A stretch of DNA of 64,000 nt, from the NCBI GenBank assembly GCA_036655895.1, contig JAVVPF010000001.1, forward strand, positions 1-64,000, given 5' to 3'. The first letter of the stretch is position 1, and every line of letters begins with the position of its first letter. Source of the stretch: Cloacibacillus sp. (GTDB lineage Bacteria; Synergistota; Synergistia; Synergistales; Synergistaceae). Shown in pieces: positions 18,189 to 26,735 of the stretch. The translations under genes were made by a program, and so were the position numbers. The notes below the pieces were generated by a model. That model did not search any database. It saw only the letters and a program-made list of their open reading frames with translations, and was not told the DNA's origin.

Positions 18189-18554
18189 TTGAAAAGCTAT
18201 ATTCTTGCGATCGTTGTTACTATGTTTCTCTCTGCGCTTTTTGCCTTTCAGAACATCGGAGAGGTGACTGTAAGGTTCCTGTTTTTTGAGTGGACTTTGC
18301 CGCAGGGGGTCTGGGAGGTAGTGCTCTTCTCGTCGGGCGCCGCCATAATGTGGTTCTTCTCGCTGTTCTCTGTATTTGAAGTTCGTTCCAAGTATAAAAA
18401 AGAATTAAAGGCGAAAGACGAAAAGATAGCCTCTTTAGAACAGGAAAAGAAGACTATCCTTGAATCGCTGACAATGAAGGCCCACACGGCGCCGCTGGAT
18501 GAAAGCGAAACGCAGCAGACGGGCTCCGCCACGGGAACTGAAACGGCAGAATAA
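18189..18554 (+). CDS. LapA-domain (lipopolysaccharide assembly protein A-like) membrane protein
   Basis: Small inner-membrane protein of the DUF1049/LapA-domain family; E. coli LapA works with LapB in controlling LPS synthesis, but the domain occurs widely and the role here is unproven. The TTG at 18189 is chosen because GGGAGGA lies 6 bases upstream and the product then begins directly with its first helix; an in-frame ATG 48 bases earlier lacks a ribosome site. Two helices (about 2-22 and 37-60) flank a short loop with AFQNIGEVTVRF, followed by a charged coiled coil (65-95) and a polar tail. It is not related to the Pseudomonas LapA adhesin. recJ starts 2 bases after its stop. Confidence 0.75.
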   Translation: MKSYILAIVVTMFLSALFAFQNIGEVTVRFLFFEWTLPQGVWEVVLFSSGAAIMWFFSLFSVFEVRSKYKKELKAKDEKIASLEQEKKTILESLTMKAHTAPLDESETQQTGSATGTETAE

Positions 18555-18556
18555 AA

Positions 18557-20221
18557 TTGGTAGTTCGCTGCACCAGAGATGAACTGAACATTTTTACCCA
18601 GTCCGAGGTCTCAGCGGAAATAGCGGCGAAATTTAATTGTTCTCCATTTCAGGCGTCATTGCTGGAAATGCGCGGCCTCACAGCCGATGTAATGCCGCGT
18701 GAAGTAGAAAATTGGCTTTCTCCCCATTTACCGCACCTGTTGGAGAAACTTGACCTGGGCGCAACAAACAATAAGGCGGCAGAGCTTGTGAGAAAACTTT
18801 CTTCAAGCTCCGATGTCGTTGTATACGGAGATTACGACGTTGACGGTATCTCATCCACCGCCATAGCTATGGAACTTGCGCTTTCCTACAAGGCGCACGT
18901 AAGATATTTCATCCCTCACCGCTTCAATCAGGGTTACGGGCTTCATAAAGACGTGGCGGAGACGATCGCAAAAAGAAAGTGCGACCTCGTCATCGTCGTC
19001 GACTGCGGCTCTCAGGACGCGGAGGCCGTAGAGATATTAAAAAAACACGGCATCCCCGTCGTAGTATTCGACCATCATCTCGTTGAGGGAACTGTGGCTG
19101 CGTGTGACACGATAGTGAACCCGCAGATAGCGGGGGACGCCGCGGCAAAAAGGCTCTGCGCCACCGGCGTGATATGGAGCTGGATATGGCAGAACGAGCT
19201 TCTTCCGCAGAAACAGCTTTTAAAGCTGCTCGACGTGGTCGCGCTTGCTACCATCGCGGACTGCGTTTCGATGGCCTCGTCGCTGAACAGGGCGCTAGTT
19301 CGTGAAGGACTGAAGTCCATACGCGCAAACGCAAGGCCCGGCCTCAACATATTGATGGAACAGCTTGGGATAACTCCCGCCGCTATCGACACGGAAGACC
19401 TCGCGATGAAGATAATCCCGTGTCTCAACGCGGCGGGCCGCCTCTATCTGGCAGACCTCGCGGTCGACATACTCTTTCCGAGCACACATCTGGAAACCAA
19501 CGTAGGACGCCTCATTGCGTTAAACCGCAAAAGGCGGGAGCTTTCGTCGAAGATTCTAGAACAGGTGGACGAGTTCAGCAGCGGCCGCTTTAAATACGTG
19601 CTGACAAACGACGATTGGTCTGTCGGCGTATTGAGCAGCGTCGCAAGCAGGATATGCGGCGAAAGGAACACTCCCGTGGCTCTTGTAGCCGCGGTCGGCG
19701 AAATAATGCGCGGAACGCTGCGTATGCCGGCGGGCGGAGACGCGGTCGGCGTTTTAAAACGCCTCGCCCCGATGCTCAACACATGGGGCGGACACAGGCT
19801 CGCCGCAGGCTTCAGCGTTAAAATGGAAAACTGGGAGCCTCTGCGCGAACAGATGGAGCGGATGCTCTCTGAGATAAAGGTCGTCAACGAAAAATGCGAC
19901 CTGCTTTACTGGAACCCGGTAAATTTGAATATAGAGACATGGCATGAGGCTGTGGCGCTCGGCCCCTTCGGAATGGAAAACCCGGCGCCCCTGCTTTACG
20001 CGCCCTACGGCGGGCAGATGAAGCTGCTGCCGCTTGGTAAGACAGGAAAGCACGTCAAGATAGAGCTTGGCGCCGCTTCGCTTCTGGCCTTCGGCGCGGC
20101 CGACATGCTGCGCGAAGAGCGTCCTATCGACGGATGGGTCTATAAACCCCGTTTGGATACGTGGCGGAATGTGACGTCGCTGCAATTCGTACTTGAAAAA
20201 ATCGTCACACACGATGGATAA
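18557..20221 (+). CDS. recJ: Single-stranded-DNA exonuclease RecJ
   Basis: 5'-3' exonuclease for recombination and mismatch repair, of the DHH phosphoesterase family. The metal-binding motifs are intact: GDYDVDG (91-97), DCGSQD (149-154), FDHH (171-174), and the DHHA1 motif GGHRLAAGF further on. The C-terminal OB-like domain is present, giving 554 residues, a usual RecJ length. The start is a TTG with only a weak ribosome site, directly after the preceding stop, so translation is probably coupled. The end overlaps possible starts of the rel gene. Confidence 0.95.
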   Translation: MVVRCTRDELNIFTQSEVSAEIAAKFNCSPFQASLLEMRGLTADVMPREVENWLSPHLPHLLEKLDLGATNNKAAELVRKLSSSSDVVVYGDYDVDGISSTAIAMELALSYKAHVRYFIPHRFNQGYGLHKDVAETIAKRKCDLVIVVDCGSQDAEAVEILKKHGIPVVVFDHHLVEGTVAACDTIVNPQIAGDAAAKRLCATGVIWSWIWQNELLPQKQLLKLLDVVALATIADCVSMASSLNRALVREGLKSIRANARPGLNILMEQLGITPAAIDTEDLAMKIIPCLNAAGRLYLADLAVDILFPSTHLETNVGRLIALNRKRRELSSKILEQVDEFSSGRFKYVLTNDDWSVGVLSSVASRICGERNTPVALVAAVGEIMRGTLRMPAGGDAVGVLKRLAPMLNTWGGHRLAAGFSVKMENWEPLREQMERMLSEIKVVNEKCDLLYWNPVNLNIETWHEAVALGPFGMENPAPLLYAPYGGQMKLLPLGKTGKHVKIELGAASLLAFGAADMLREERPIDGWVYKPRLDTWRNVTSLQFVLEKIVTHDG

Positions 20222-20243
20222 TATGCGCGGCGGTGATGAAAAG

Positions 20244-22565
20244 ATGAATACGGAGAACAATAACAAAAAAGCGCCGGCACCTAGCGTGCGATCGGCGCAC
20301 CTCACAGAGATCGCGAACATGAGCGGTTTTTCGATGGGCGAAAAAGAAAGCCGCGCGTTGATGGAGAGCTTCTGGGGCCGCATCGCCGAGGAGCAGCGCG
20401 TCCCGTCGCTGCGTCTTGCGTGGCAGGACCTCTGGAGCAAGGCCGCGCTCTACCTGACAAAAGAAGATATGATGACAGTAGGCGAGACCTTCGTCTATTC
20501 CTCAGTGGCGCACGGCGCGCAGCGCAGGTACACAGGCGAACCGTACATAATACACACGGTGAGCGTCGCCGCCATCCTGTGCAGCATGGAGATAGACCGA
20601 GTCACAATAGTGGCCTCGCTGCTCCACGATGTGCTCGAAGACACGCCCATCACGCCGGAGCAGCTCAAAGAAAAATTCGGCGAAGAGGTCGTCACTCTTG
20701 TGGACGGCGTAACGAAGCTCGGCAAGCTGCAGTTCAAATCTCTTGAAGAATATCAGGCTGAAAACATTCGCAAGATGTTCGTCGTCATGGCGAAGGACAT
20801 CCGCGTCGTCCTCATCAAACTGGCCGACCGCCTGCACAACATGCGCACCATCTCCTCCCACAGGCGCGAAAAACAGCTGGCCATAGCGCACGAAACGATA
20901 GAAATATACGCGCCGCTTGCGCACCGGCTTGGCATCTATCACGTAAAAAGGGAGCTCGAAGACCTCTCCTTCCGTATACTTGACCCAGAGATGTATTACG
21001 ACCTCAAACGACGCGTGCGCAAAAAACTTCCCGAACGCGAGCTAATCATAAAAGAGGCGATGGACATCCTTACAAAACGCCTCATGGAAGACGGGGTGGA
21101 AGTCTCCGTCAAAGGCCGTCCGAAACATTTTTACAGCATCTACGAAAAAATGCGCCGCAAGAACCTGTCGCTCGAACAGCTCTACGACCTGCTTGCTCTG
21201 CGCGTGGTGGTGAAGACCATCGGCGAGTGCTATCAGGTGCTTGGCATAGTACACACCATCTGGAAACCTATCCCCGGGCTTTTTGACGACTATATAGCAA
21301 ATCCGAAGAGCAACATGTACCAGTCGCTCCACACCACGGTGGTCGGGCCAAACGGCGACCCGCTTGAAGTGCAGATACGCACGCGCGAGATGCACTACCT
21401 GGCGGAGTACGGCATCGCCGCGCACTGGAACTACAAAGAGGGCGGACAAAAGGTCGACAACCTAGACAAAGGGCTTACCTGGATACGCAAAGCGCTCGAG
21501 ACCGCGCCCGACAGCCACGACGGGGAGGGAGACGGCGTCCAGTTCCTCGACAACCTCAAAACGGACGTGCTTTCAAGTGACGTCTTTATCTTCACGCCGC
21601 AGGGCAAGGTCGTTTCAATACCGAACGGATCCACCTCGATAGATTTCGCCTACGCCGTCCACACGCAGATAGGCCATAAATGCGTAGGTACGATGATAAA
21701 CGGCCGTATCGCGCCGATGGACCAGCAGCTTCAAAACGGCGACATCGTGCGCATCCTCACCTCGCCGCAGGGCAAACCGTCTCGTGACTGGCTCAAAATA
21801 GCAAAGTCAAGCCGCACAAGGTCAAAAATAAAATCATGGTTCAGGCAGCAGGAGAGGCAGGAGCGCGAAGAAAAACTAAAGCGCGGCCGCGAAATGCTCG
21901 AAAAAGAGGCAGCCCGCCGCAGCCCCGCCACGCCGAACCCGCTTGAAGCGATAACATCGCAGCTTACGCACGTAGCCCGCGAACTTGGCTATCTGAACCT
22001 TGAAGAACTGATAATCTCAGTAGGTTCAAGCGCCCATTCTCCTTCAAGCGTGCTTGGGCGCATCTCGCCGGAAGAGCCGAAGCCTTCGCCCGAGACGCTG
22101 CCGCCGGCCCCGCCCCAGCGCAAAGAGGCGGATTCCGAAATCATAGTTGAAGGCACGCAGGGGGTGCTCGTAGCCTTGGCCCAGTGCTGCCGCCCGATAC
22201 CGGGAGACCCGATCACAGGCGTAGTCACTCAGACGCACGGCATCTCCGTCCACAGAAAAGACTGCAAGAACATTGAAAAGGCCGACCCGGCAAAACATGT
22301 CACAGTCTCGTGGGGCATCGCTAAAAACACGCGATACACCGCGCGCATCAAGGTGGAAGGCATCGAAAAGCAGTCGCTTCTTGGCGACATAGTGCAGACC
22401 ATCACGACGATGGACGGCCTCATCGCAAACGTCAAGGCGAACGTCGTCAACAACACGCGCACGCGCGTAACGGCAGACCTGCAGGTGAAGGACTTGGAAC
22501 ACCTCTACCGCATCATAGCGAAGCTCAATAATATTTCAGGCATTTTAGAGATAACCAGGGGGTAG
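20244..22565 (+). CDS. rel: Bifunctional (p)ppGpp synthetase/hydrolase (Rel/SpoT)
   Basis: Makes and degrades the stringent-response alarmone. Domain order from the chosen ATG: HD hydrolase (about 95-230) with His104 and HDVLED at 128-133 intact, synthetase (about 245-360) with GRPKHFYSIYEKM, TGS (about 395-460), a helical linker, a region with the conserved Cys pair in QCCRPIPGD, and a C-terminal ACT domain. Retention of the HD residues supports hydrolase activity. The ATG at 20244 has GGTGA 7 bases upstream; in-frame ATGs at 20193, 20214 and 20223 are alternatives, the first two overlapping recJ. Confidence 0.95.
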   Translation: MNTENNNKKAPAPSVRSAHLTEIANMSGFSMGEKESRALMESFWGRIAEEQRVPSLRLAWQDLWSKAALYLTKEDMMTVGETFVYSSVAHGAQRRYTGEPYIIHTVSVAAILCSMEIDRVTIVASLLHDVLEDTPITPEQLKEKFGEEVVTLVDGVTKLGKLQFKSLEEYQAENIRKMFVVMAKDIRVVLIKLADRLHNMRTISSHRREKQLAIAHETIEIYAPLAHRLGIYHVKRELEDLSFRILDPEMYYDLKRRVRKKLPERELIIKEAMDILTKRLMEDGVEVSVKGRPKHFYSIYEKMRRKNLSLEQLYDLLALRVVVKTIGECYQVLGIVHTIWKPIPGLFDDYIANPKSNMYQSLHTTVVGPNGDPLEVQIRTREMHYLAEYGIAAHWNYKEGGQKVDNLDKGLTWIRKALETAPDSHDGEGDGVQFLDNLKTDVLSSDVFIFTPQGKVVSIPNGSTSIDFAYAVHTQIGHKCVGTMINGRIAPMDQQLQNGDIVRILTSPQGKPSRDWLKIAKSSRTRSKIKSWFRQQERQEREEKLKRGREMLEKEAARRSPATPNPLEAITSQLTHVARELGYLNLEELIISVGSSAHSPSSVLGRISPEEPKPSPETLPPAPPQRKEADSEIIVEGTQGVLVALAQCCRPIPGDPITGVVTQTHGISVHRKDCKNIEKADPAKHVTVSWGIAKNTRYTARIKVEGIEKQSLLGDIVQTITTMDGLIANVKANVVNNTRTRVTADLQVKDLEHLYRIIAKLNNISGILEITRG

Positions 22566-22573
22566 ATTTTTTA

Positions 22574-23017
22574 ATGAAGGCGCTCTTGCAGAGAGTGACG
22601 AAAGCCGGAGTATCCGTAAGCGGAGAAGTGATAGGCGAGATCCAAAAAGGCATAGTCGTGCTTTTGGGAGTTTATCCTGATGATACGCAGCAGGATATAG
22701 ATTGGCTCTCAGAAAAAATAATAAATCTTCGCATTTTTGACGACGAAGATGGTAAAATGAATCTTTCAGCGGCAGATATAAGAGGGGAAATTCTTGTAAT
22801 ATCTCAGTTCACCCTCTGCGGCGAGTGTAAGAAAGGCCGCCGTCCGTCATGGGCCAAAGCGGCCGCGCCGGAGTTTGCCAATGAGATGTACGAAAAATTT
22901 ATTGATTCGGTCAAAAAGAGCGGGCTTTTCGTCGCGCATGGACAGTTTCAGGCCTATATGGCCGTAGACATCCACAACGACGGGCCTGTGACCCTAATGA
23001 TAGATACTAAGGAGTGA
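22574..23017 (+). CDS. dtd: D-aminoacyl-tRNA deacylase
   Basis: Cleaves D-amino acids (and glycine mischarged on tRNA-Ala) from tRNA, in the cytoplasm. The 147 residues include both family motifs: SQFTL (77-81) and the cross-subunit GPVT (137-140, in HNDGPVT), and KGRRPSW after the first. Eight bases after rel, the usual neighbour of dtd in many bacteria. A GGGG-rich ribosome site is present at the end of rel. Confidence 0.95.
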   Translation: MKALLQRVTKAGVSVSGEVIGEIQKGIVVLLGVYPDDTQQDIDWLSEKIINLRIFDDEDGKMNLSAADIRGEILVISQFTLCGECKKGRRPSWAKAAAPEFANEMYEKFIDSVKKSGLFVAHGQFQAYMAVDIHNDGPVTLMIDTKE

Positions 23018-23022
23018 ATCAA

Positions 23023-23658
23023 ATGAACATTAAGAGATTTCCGCTGGGGGCTCTGTGGACCAACTGTTATCTGATATGGGACGATAAAGGCGACGGCTTC
23101 ATTGTAGACCCTGGCGGCCCGGCGGAAGAGGTGGAAGATTTTATCCGCAGTCACGACATCAAACTCCAGTGGATACTTTTGACGCACGGGCACAACGACC
23201 ATATCGGCGGCATTCCCGGCCTGCGCAACCTCTCGGATAACGGCGTAGCGGTCCACGCGGACGACGCTGAGTGCCTGACAAGCGCCGAAAAAAATCTCTC
23301 CACCTACATGGGAGCCTCTGTTGAGATGCCGTCAGCCGACAGGCTGCTGCACGACGGAGACAAACTCAAGGTGGGCAGCATGACGGTCGACGTCGTCCAC
23401 ACGCCGGGCCATACGCTGGGAGGCGTCTGCCTGCTCGTCACAGACACCGCGAAGGACGAACAGTTCCTCGTTTCAGGCGACACGCTCTTTGCCCGTTCCG
23501 TAGGCAGAAGCGACCTTCCCGGAGGAGACGAGAACGTCCTCATCGAATCGCTGAAAAAACTTGACGGGCTTCCCGATAAAATGCGCGTCTTCCCAGGCCA
23601 CGGCCCAGAGACGACGATAGGAGCCGAAAAGCGTTATAATCCCTACTGGCCTAAATAG
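23023..23658 (+). CDS. Metallo-beta-lactamase-fold hydrolase (YcbL/glyoxalase II-like)
   Basis: Cytoplasmic zinc hydrolase of the glyoxalase II-like group, often thioesterases; substrate not known. The metal motif HGHNDH lies at 55-60, followed by the downstream His in HTPGHTLGG, Asp in SGDTLF and the C-terminal His in PGHGPET; GRSDLPGG is typical of YcbL-type members. The ATG at 23023 is chosen because AAGGAG sits 8 bases upstream; a GTG at 23014 is inside that ribosome site. The rel-dtd-hydrolase order is common in Firmicutes-like genomes. Confidence 0.88.
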   Translation: MNIKRFPLGALWTNCYLIWDDKGDGFIVDPGGPAEEVEDFIRSHDIKLQWILLTHGHNDHIGGIPGLRNLSDNGVAVHADDAECLTSAEKNLSTYMGASVEMPSADRLLHDGDKLKVGSMTVDVVHTPGHTLGGVCLLVTDTAKDEQFLVSGDTLFARSVGRSDLPGGDENVLIESLKKLDGLPDKMRVFPGHGPETTIGAEKRYNPYWPK

Positions 23659-23667
23659 AGGCGCCGC

Positions 23668-24366
23668 GTGAACATCTCCCAGATCCCCTCATGCGAGCGT
23701 CCGCGCGAGAAGCTGATCGAGCATGGAGCGGAGTCGCTGTCGCTTGCGGAACTTCTCGCCGTTCTTTTAAGGACCGGCCTTCCGGGTGAGGACGTCGTCA
23801 CGATGTCGCAGAACCTGCTGAATAAAATGGGCGGACTTGAAGGCATGGCAAGGGCGGGAATGGCAGAACTGATGCGCGAAAAGGGACTTAAGGCTGCTAA
23901 GGCGGCGTCGCTTGCCGCGGCGCTGGAACTTGGAAAGCGCATGGTGCTGCAAAACGACGCGGAAAAGGGAAAATGGGAGCACAGGCTGCGCACTATAGCC
24001 TTTGAAACTAAATACATGGAACGCGAGGGGATATACGCGCTCTTTTTAAGCGCGAGGGACAAGCTGCTTGGCGAATCCCGGCTCTCTTACGGGGGGCTTT
24101 CAGGCGCGTTCCTCGACCTGCCGGTCTTTTTCAGGCAGGCGGTGCGCGTCGGCGCGGTGAAGGTGGTGCTGCTTCACAACCACCCTGACGGAATAAAAGA
24201 CACAAGCGCGGACGACAGGAAACTTACGGAATATGTGGAAAAGGCGCTTCGTTTTTTGGGAATAGAATTAAAGGCGCATTACATCGCAGCCGACGGCGAA
24301 CTTTTTCTGATAGGACGCGCAGTTTGCGAACCGGAAAAAGGAACGCCGCTACGCGCGGCGGATTAA
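23668..24366 (+). CDS. radC: RadC family JAB/MPN-domain protein
   Basis: RadC family, formerly called a DNA repair protein; its real role is unsettled. The 232 residues have an N-terminal helix-hairpin-helix part (about 1-90: LRTGLPGEDV, LLNKMGGLEGMARAG) and a C-terminal JAMM-type domain with HNHPDG and the Ser/Asp of DTSADD, so the metal ligands are kept. The usual Ser of HPSG is Asp here. The start is GTG, 9 bases after the hydrolase gene. A RadC gene just upstream of mreB is a common bacterial arrangement. Confidence 0.9.
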   Translation: MNISQIPSCERPREKLIEHGAESLSLAELLAVLLRTGLPGEDVVTMSQNLLNKMGGLEGMARAGMAELMREKGLKAAKAASLAAALELGKRMVLQNDAEKGKWEHRLRTIAFETKYMEREGIYALFLSARDKLLGESRLSYGGLSGAFLDLPVFFRQAVRVGAVKVVLLHNHPDGIKDTSADDRKLTEYVEKALRFLGIELKAHYIAADGELFLIGRAVCEPEKGTPLRAAD

Positions 24367-24410
24367 GAGGCACTTGCAACTTGCAATATATTTGAAAGCG
24401 GGGGTTAAAT

Positions 24411-25466
24411 TTGTTCAATTTCAGACCGAACCTTTTCAATAACGAAATCGGCATTGACATTGGAACGGTAAATACAGTCATATATGTAAAGTCGAAGGGC
24501 GTAGTCATAAACGAACCTTCCGTCATCGCGGTGCGCAACATAAACCGCAAAGGACAGAAGGAAATAATAGCACTAGGCTCAGAGGCAAAGAAAATGGTCG
24601 GACGCACGCCGGTGGACATCACCACGGTGCGCCCTCTTTCCCACGGCGTCATTGCGGACTTTGAGATGACGCAGCACATGCTGCGCCACTACATGCAGCT
24701 CGCGGTCGCATCAAGCGGGATGTTCTCGCACCCGCGCGTGGCCGTCTGTGTTCCGGCAAGCGTCACAGAGGTAGAAAAACGCGCCGTTGTAGAGGTTACG
24801 CTCGCGGCCGGCGCAAAAGAGGCCTTCGTAGTCGAGGAGCCGCTTGCCGCGGCGCGCGGCATAGGGCTGCCGATTGACGAAGCGCAGGGCAACATGGTTG
24901 TAAATATGGGCGGCGGCACCTGCGACGTGGCGGTGCTTTCTCTTGGCGGCATCGTCATAAACCAGTCCGTCCGCGTGGCGGGAGACGCCATCGACGAGGC
25001 TATCATCATGATGCTTCGCCAGAATTACACGCTTGCCATCGGCGACACCACCGCCGAAGAGATAAAAATCGCAATAGGTTCGGTCATTCCTATTGATCAG
25101 GAACTTAAAATGGACGTAAAGGGCCGCGACCTCGTGGACGGCCTGCCGAAGGTCATAAGCATCTCCTCCGAAGAGGTGCGCGAAGCGATAGAGCCCATCA
25201 TCATGCAGATAGAGGACACCATAAGGTCTACCCTAGAACGCACTCCGCCGGAGCTTGTCCGCGACGTCGTCGATCAGGGTATAGTGCTCTCTGGAGGCAC
25301 AGCGAATTTAAGAGGCCTCAACATCCGCTTTGCTGACGCGCTCAACGTGCCGATACATCTTGCGGAACAGCCGCTCTTTTCTGTGGCGCTCGGCCTTGGT
25401 AAAATACTCGAGATGCCGCAGGATAAAAAGCGTCTCTCCATCGCCGTTGAGAAACAGGGAGCATGA
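24411..25466 (+). CDS. mreB: Rod shape-determining protein MreB
   Basis: Actin-like cytoskeletal protein that guides the elongation machinery along the membrane. The nucleotide-binding phosphate 1 motif IDIGTVNTVIYV is at 15-26, phosphate 2 is NMGGGTCDVAVLSLGG near 165, and the adenosine motif LSGGTANLRGL is near 295. The usual Gly-Thr-Ala-Asn-Thr of phosphate 1 has Val instead of Ala. Starts at TTG with a G-rich ribosome site 10 bases upstream. First gene of the shape/division cluster that continues to rodA. Confidence 0.96.
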   Translation: MFNFRPNLFNNEIGIDIGTVNTVIYVKSKGVVINEPSVIAVRNINRKGQKEIIALGSEAKKMVGRTPVDITTVRPLSHGVIADFEMTQHMLRHYMQLAVASSGMFSHPRVAVCVPASVTEVEKRAVVEVTLAAGAKEAFVVEEPLAAARGIGLPIDEAQGNMVVNMGGGTCDVAVLSLGGIVINQSVRVAGDAIDEAIIMMLRQNYTLAIGDTTAEEIKIAIGSVIPIDQELKMDVKGRDLVDGLPKVISISSEEVREAIEPIIMQIEDTIRSTLERTPPELVRDVVDQGIVLSGGTANLRGLNIRFADALNVPIHLAEQPLFSVALGLGKILEMPQDKKRLSIAVEKQGA

Positions 25467-25482
25467 GGGGATTAAAAAATAA

Positions 25483-26271
25483 ATGCGTCTGTTAGTCAGA
25501 GGCGTCCGTCCGGGCGTGAGCGGATTCATCTCAGTGATCGCCGGCATGGCCATACTCTTTTTCATGACCGCCGCGCCTTCTGTCAAATACGCGGCCATTG
25601 AGGTGGTAAACGCCGCCCTCACCTATCCTGAAAAGCCGGTGCTTTACGTCCGCAACATCGTAAAGATAAGCGGCAACTGGGTGCTGGAGAGGGCGAGCCT
25701 TCAGGAACGCGTGGCGAAGCTCGAATTAAAAAACCAGGCGTTTGCGGAGGCGCTCCAAAAGGCCGGCATCGCGAAGCCCGCGCCCAAGGTCTCCTACATA
25801 AGGGCCGTAGTGACGCTGCGTTACCCGCAGGACTGGTGGCAGGAGTTTCGTATCGACAAAGGAGCTAAAGACGGCGTGCTTGAAAAAGCGGCCGTCACCT
25901 CGGAGGGCTATTTCGTCGGCCGCGTCACGCGCGTCGGCGATAATTACGCGTGGGTCGAGCTGATCACCTCCGCCTCATTTCTTTTGGCGGCGGCGGTCGA
26001 CCAGACGCGCGACCTGGGCGTCGTAAACGGCGACGACTTCGGACGCCTGAAACTGCTCTACGTGCCGGAGGAACGCCAGCTTAAAAAAGGCATGACCATC
26101 TCCACCTCTCTTATGAGCGACCTCATCCCGCCGGGGCTTCCCATCGGCACGATAATAGGCGCGGAGGACAACAAAGAGGGCTATACGGAGATGCGTCTTT
26201 CGGCTGGCGCGCATTTGACGCAGCTCTACAATGTAGAAGTCTTTACTGGAAAGGGCGTGGAACGTCAATGA
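25483..26271 (+). CDS. mreC: Rod shape-determining protein MreC
   Basis: Membrane-anchored periplasmic scaffold of the elongasome that activates PBP2/RodA. An N-terminal membrane segment (about 13-33) is followed by a coiled coil (about 62-90, LQERVAKLELKNQAFAEAL) and the paired beta domains from about 105 on. The length of 262 is usual. It starts 16 bases after mreB and overlaps mreD by 4 bases. Confidence 0.93.
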   Translation: MRLLVRGVRPGVSGFISVIAGMAILFFMTAAPSVKYAAIEVVNAALTYPEKPVLYVRNIVKISGNWVLERASLQERVAKLELKNQAFAEALQKAGIAKPAPKVSYIRAVVTLRYPQDWWQEFRIDKGAKDGVLEKAAVTSEGYFVGRVTRVGDNYAWVELITSASFLLAAAVDQTRDLGVVNGDDFGRLKLLYVPEERQLKKGMTISTSLMSDLIPPGLPIGTIIGAEDNKEGYTEMRLSAGAHLTQLYNVEVFTGKGVERQ

Positions 26272-26735
26272 CCTTCCTGTTCGTTATATGGCTCCTTCAG
26301 GACTTCGCGCAGCTGCTTTTGATGGGCATCTGCATGGTGCCCGACGTCTTCTTGCTTGCTATACTCTTTATGGCGCTTCTTCCCGACACCACGTGCAACA
26401 GGCAGACTGCGCTCGTATGGGCGGCCTTCATAGGCGGCGTAATATGGGACCTTAGGTGGACCAACCTGCCGGGGCTTACGGCGGCTATCGGCGGCGGCGT
26501 AGTCGGCCTTGCCTGCTTTCTGTGGCAGAAGACGCCGGCGCAGGGACGTTCCGCCGGGCTCTTTGCCACGATGTGCATCTTCTGCGAACTGCTCTACGCC
26601 GGAGTTCATTTCTTTTTCTGGACGATTCCCAGTCAGACGGCGATGCGCCAGTTTATCGTGCAGCAGCTTATGGCGGTACCGCTTATAATCCTTTTCTCGT
26701 GGCTGTTCTGGAAGGTCTCTTTAAGACATGCATAA
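26268..26735 (+). CDS. mreD: Rod shape-determining protein MreD
   Basis: Small polytopic membrane protein of the elongasome. The 155 residues contain about five hydrophobic segments and little else; MreD sequences are weakly conserved, so the assignment rests on size, membrane profile, the early FGGVIWDL-like segment (IGGVIWDLRW) and position between mreC and mrdA, which it overlaps by 4 and 8 bases. Confidence 0.88.
   Translation: MTFLFVIWLLQDFAQLLLMGICMVPDVFLLAILFMALLPDTTCNRQTALVWAAFIGGVIWDLRWTNLPGLTAAIGGGVVGLACFLWQKTPAQGRSAGLFATMCIFCELLYAGVHFFFWTIPSQTAMRQFIVQQLMAVPLIILFSWLFWKVSLRHA

Noticed and set aside
18189-18554. Link between the lapA-domain gene and the giant adhesin (both named LapA-like)
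   Set aside because: The names coincide only; this is a small DUF1049 membrane protein, unrelated to the Pseudomonas LapA adhesin.
24374-24395. Promoter before mreB (TTGCAA ... TATATT)
   Set aside because: The two hexamers are only about 6-10 bases apart, too close for sigma70.
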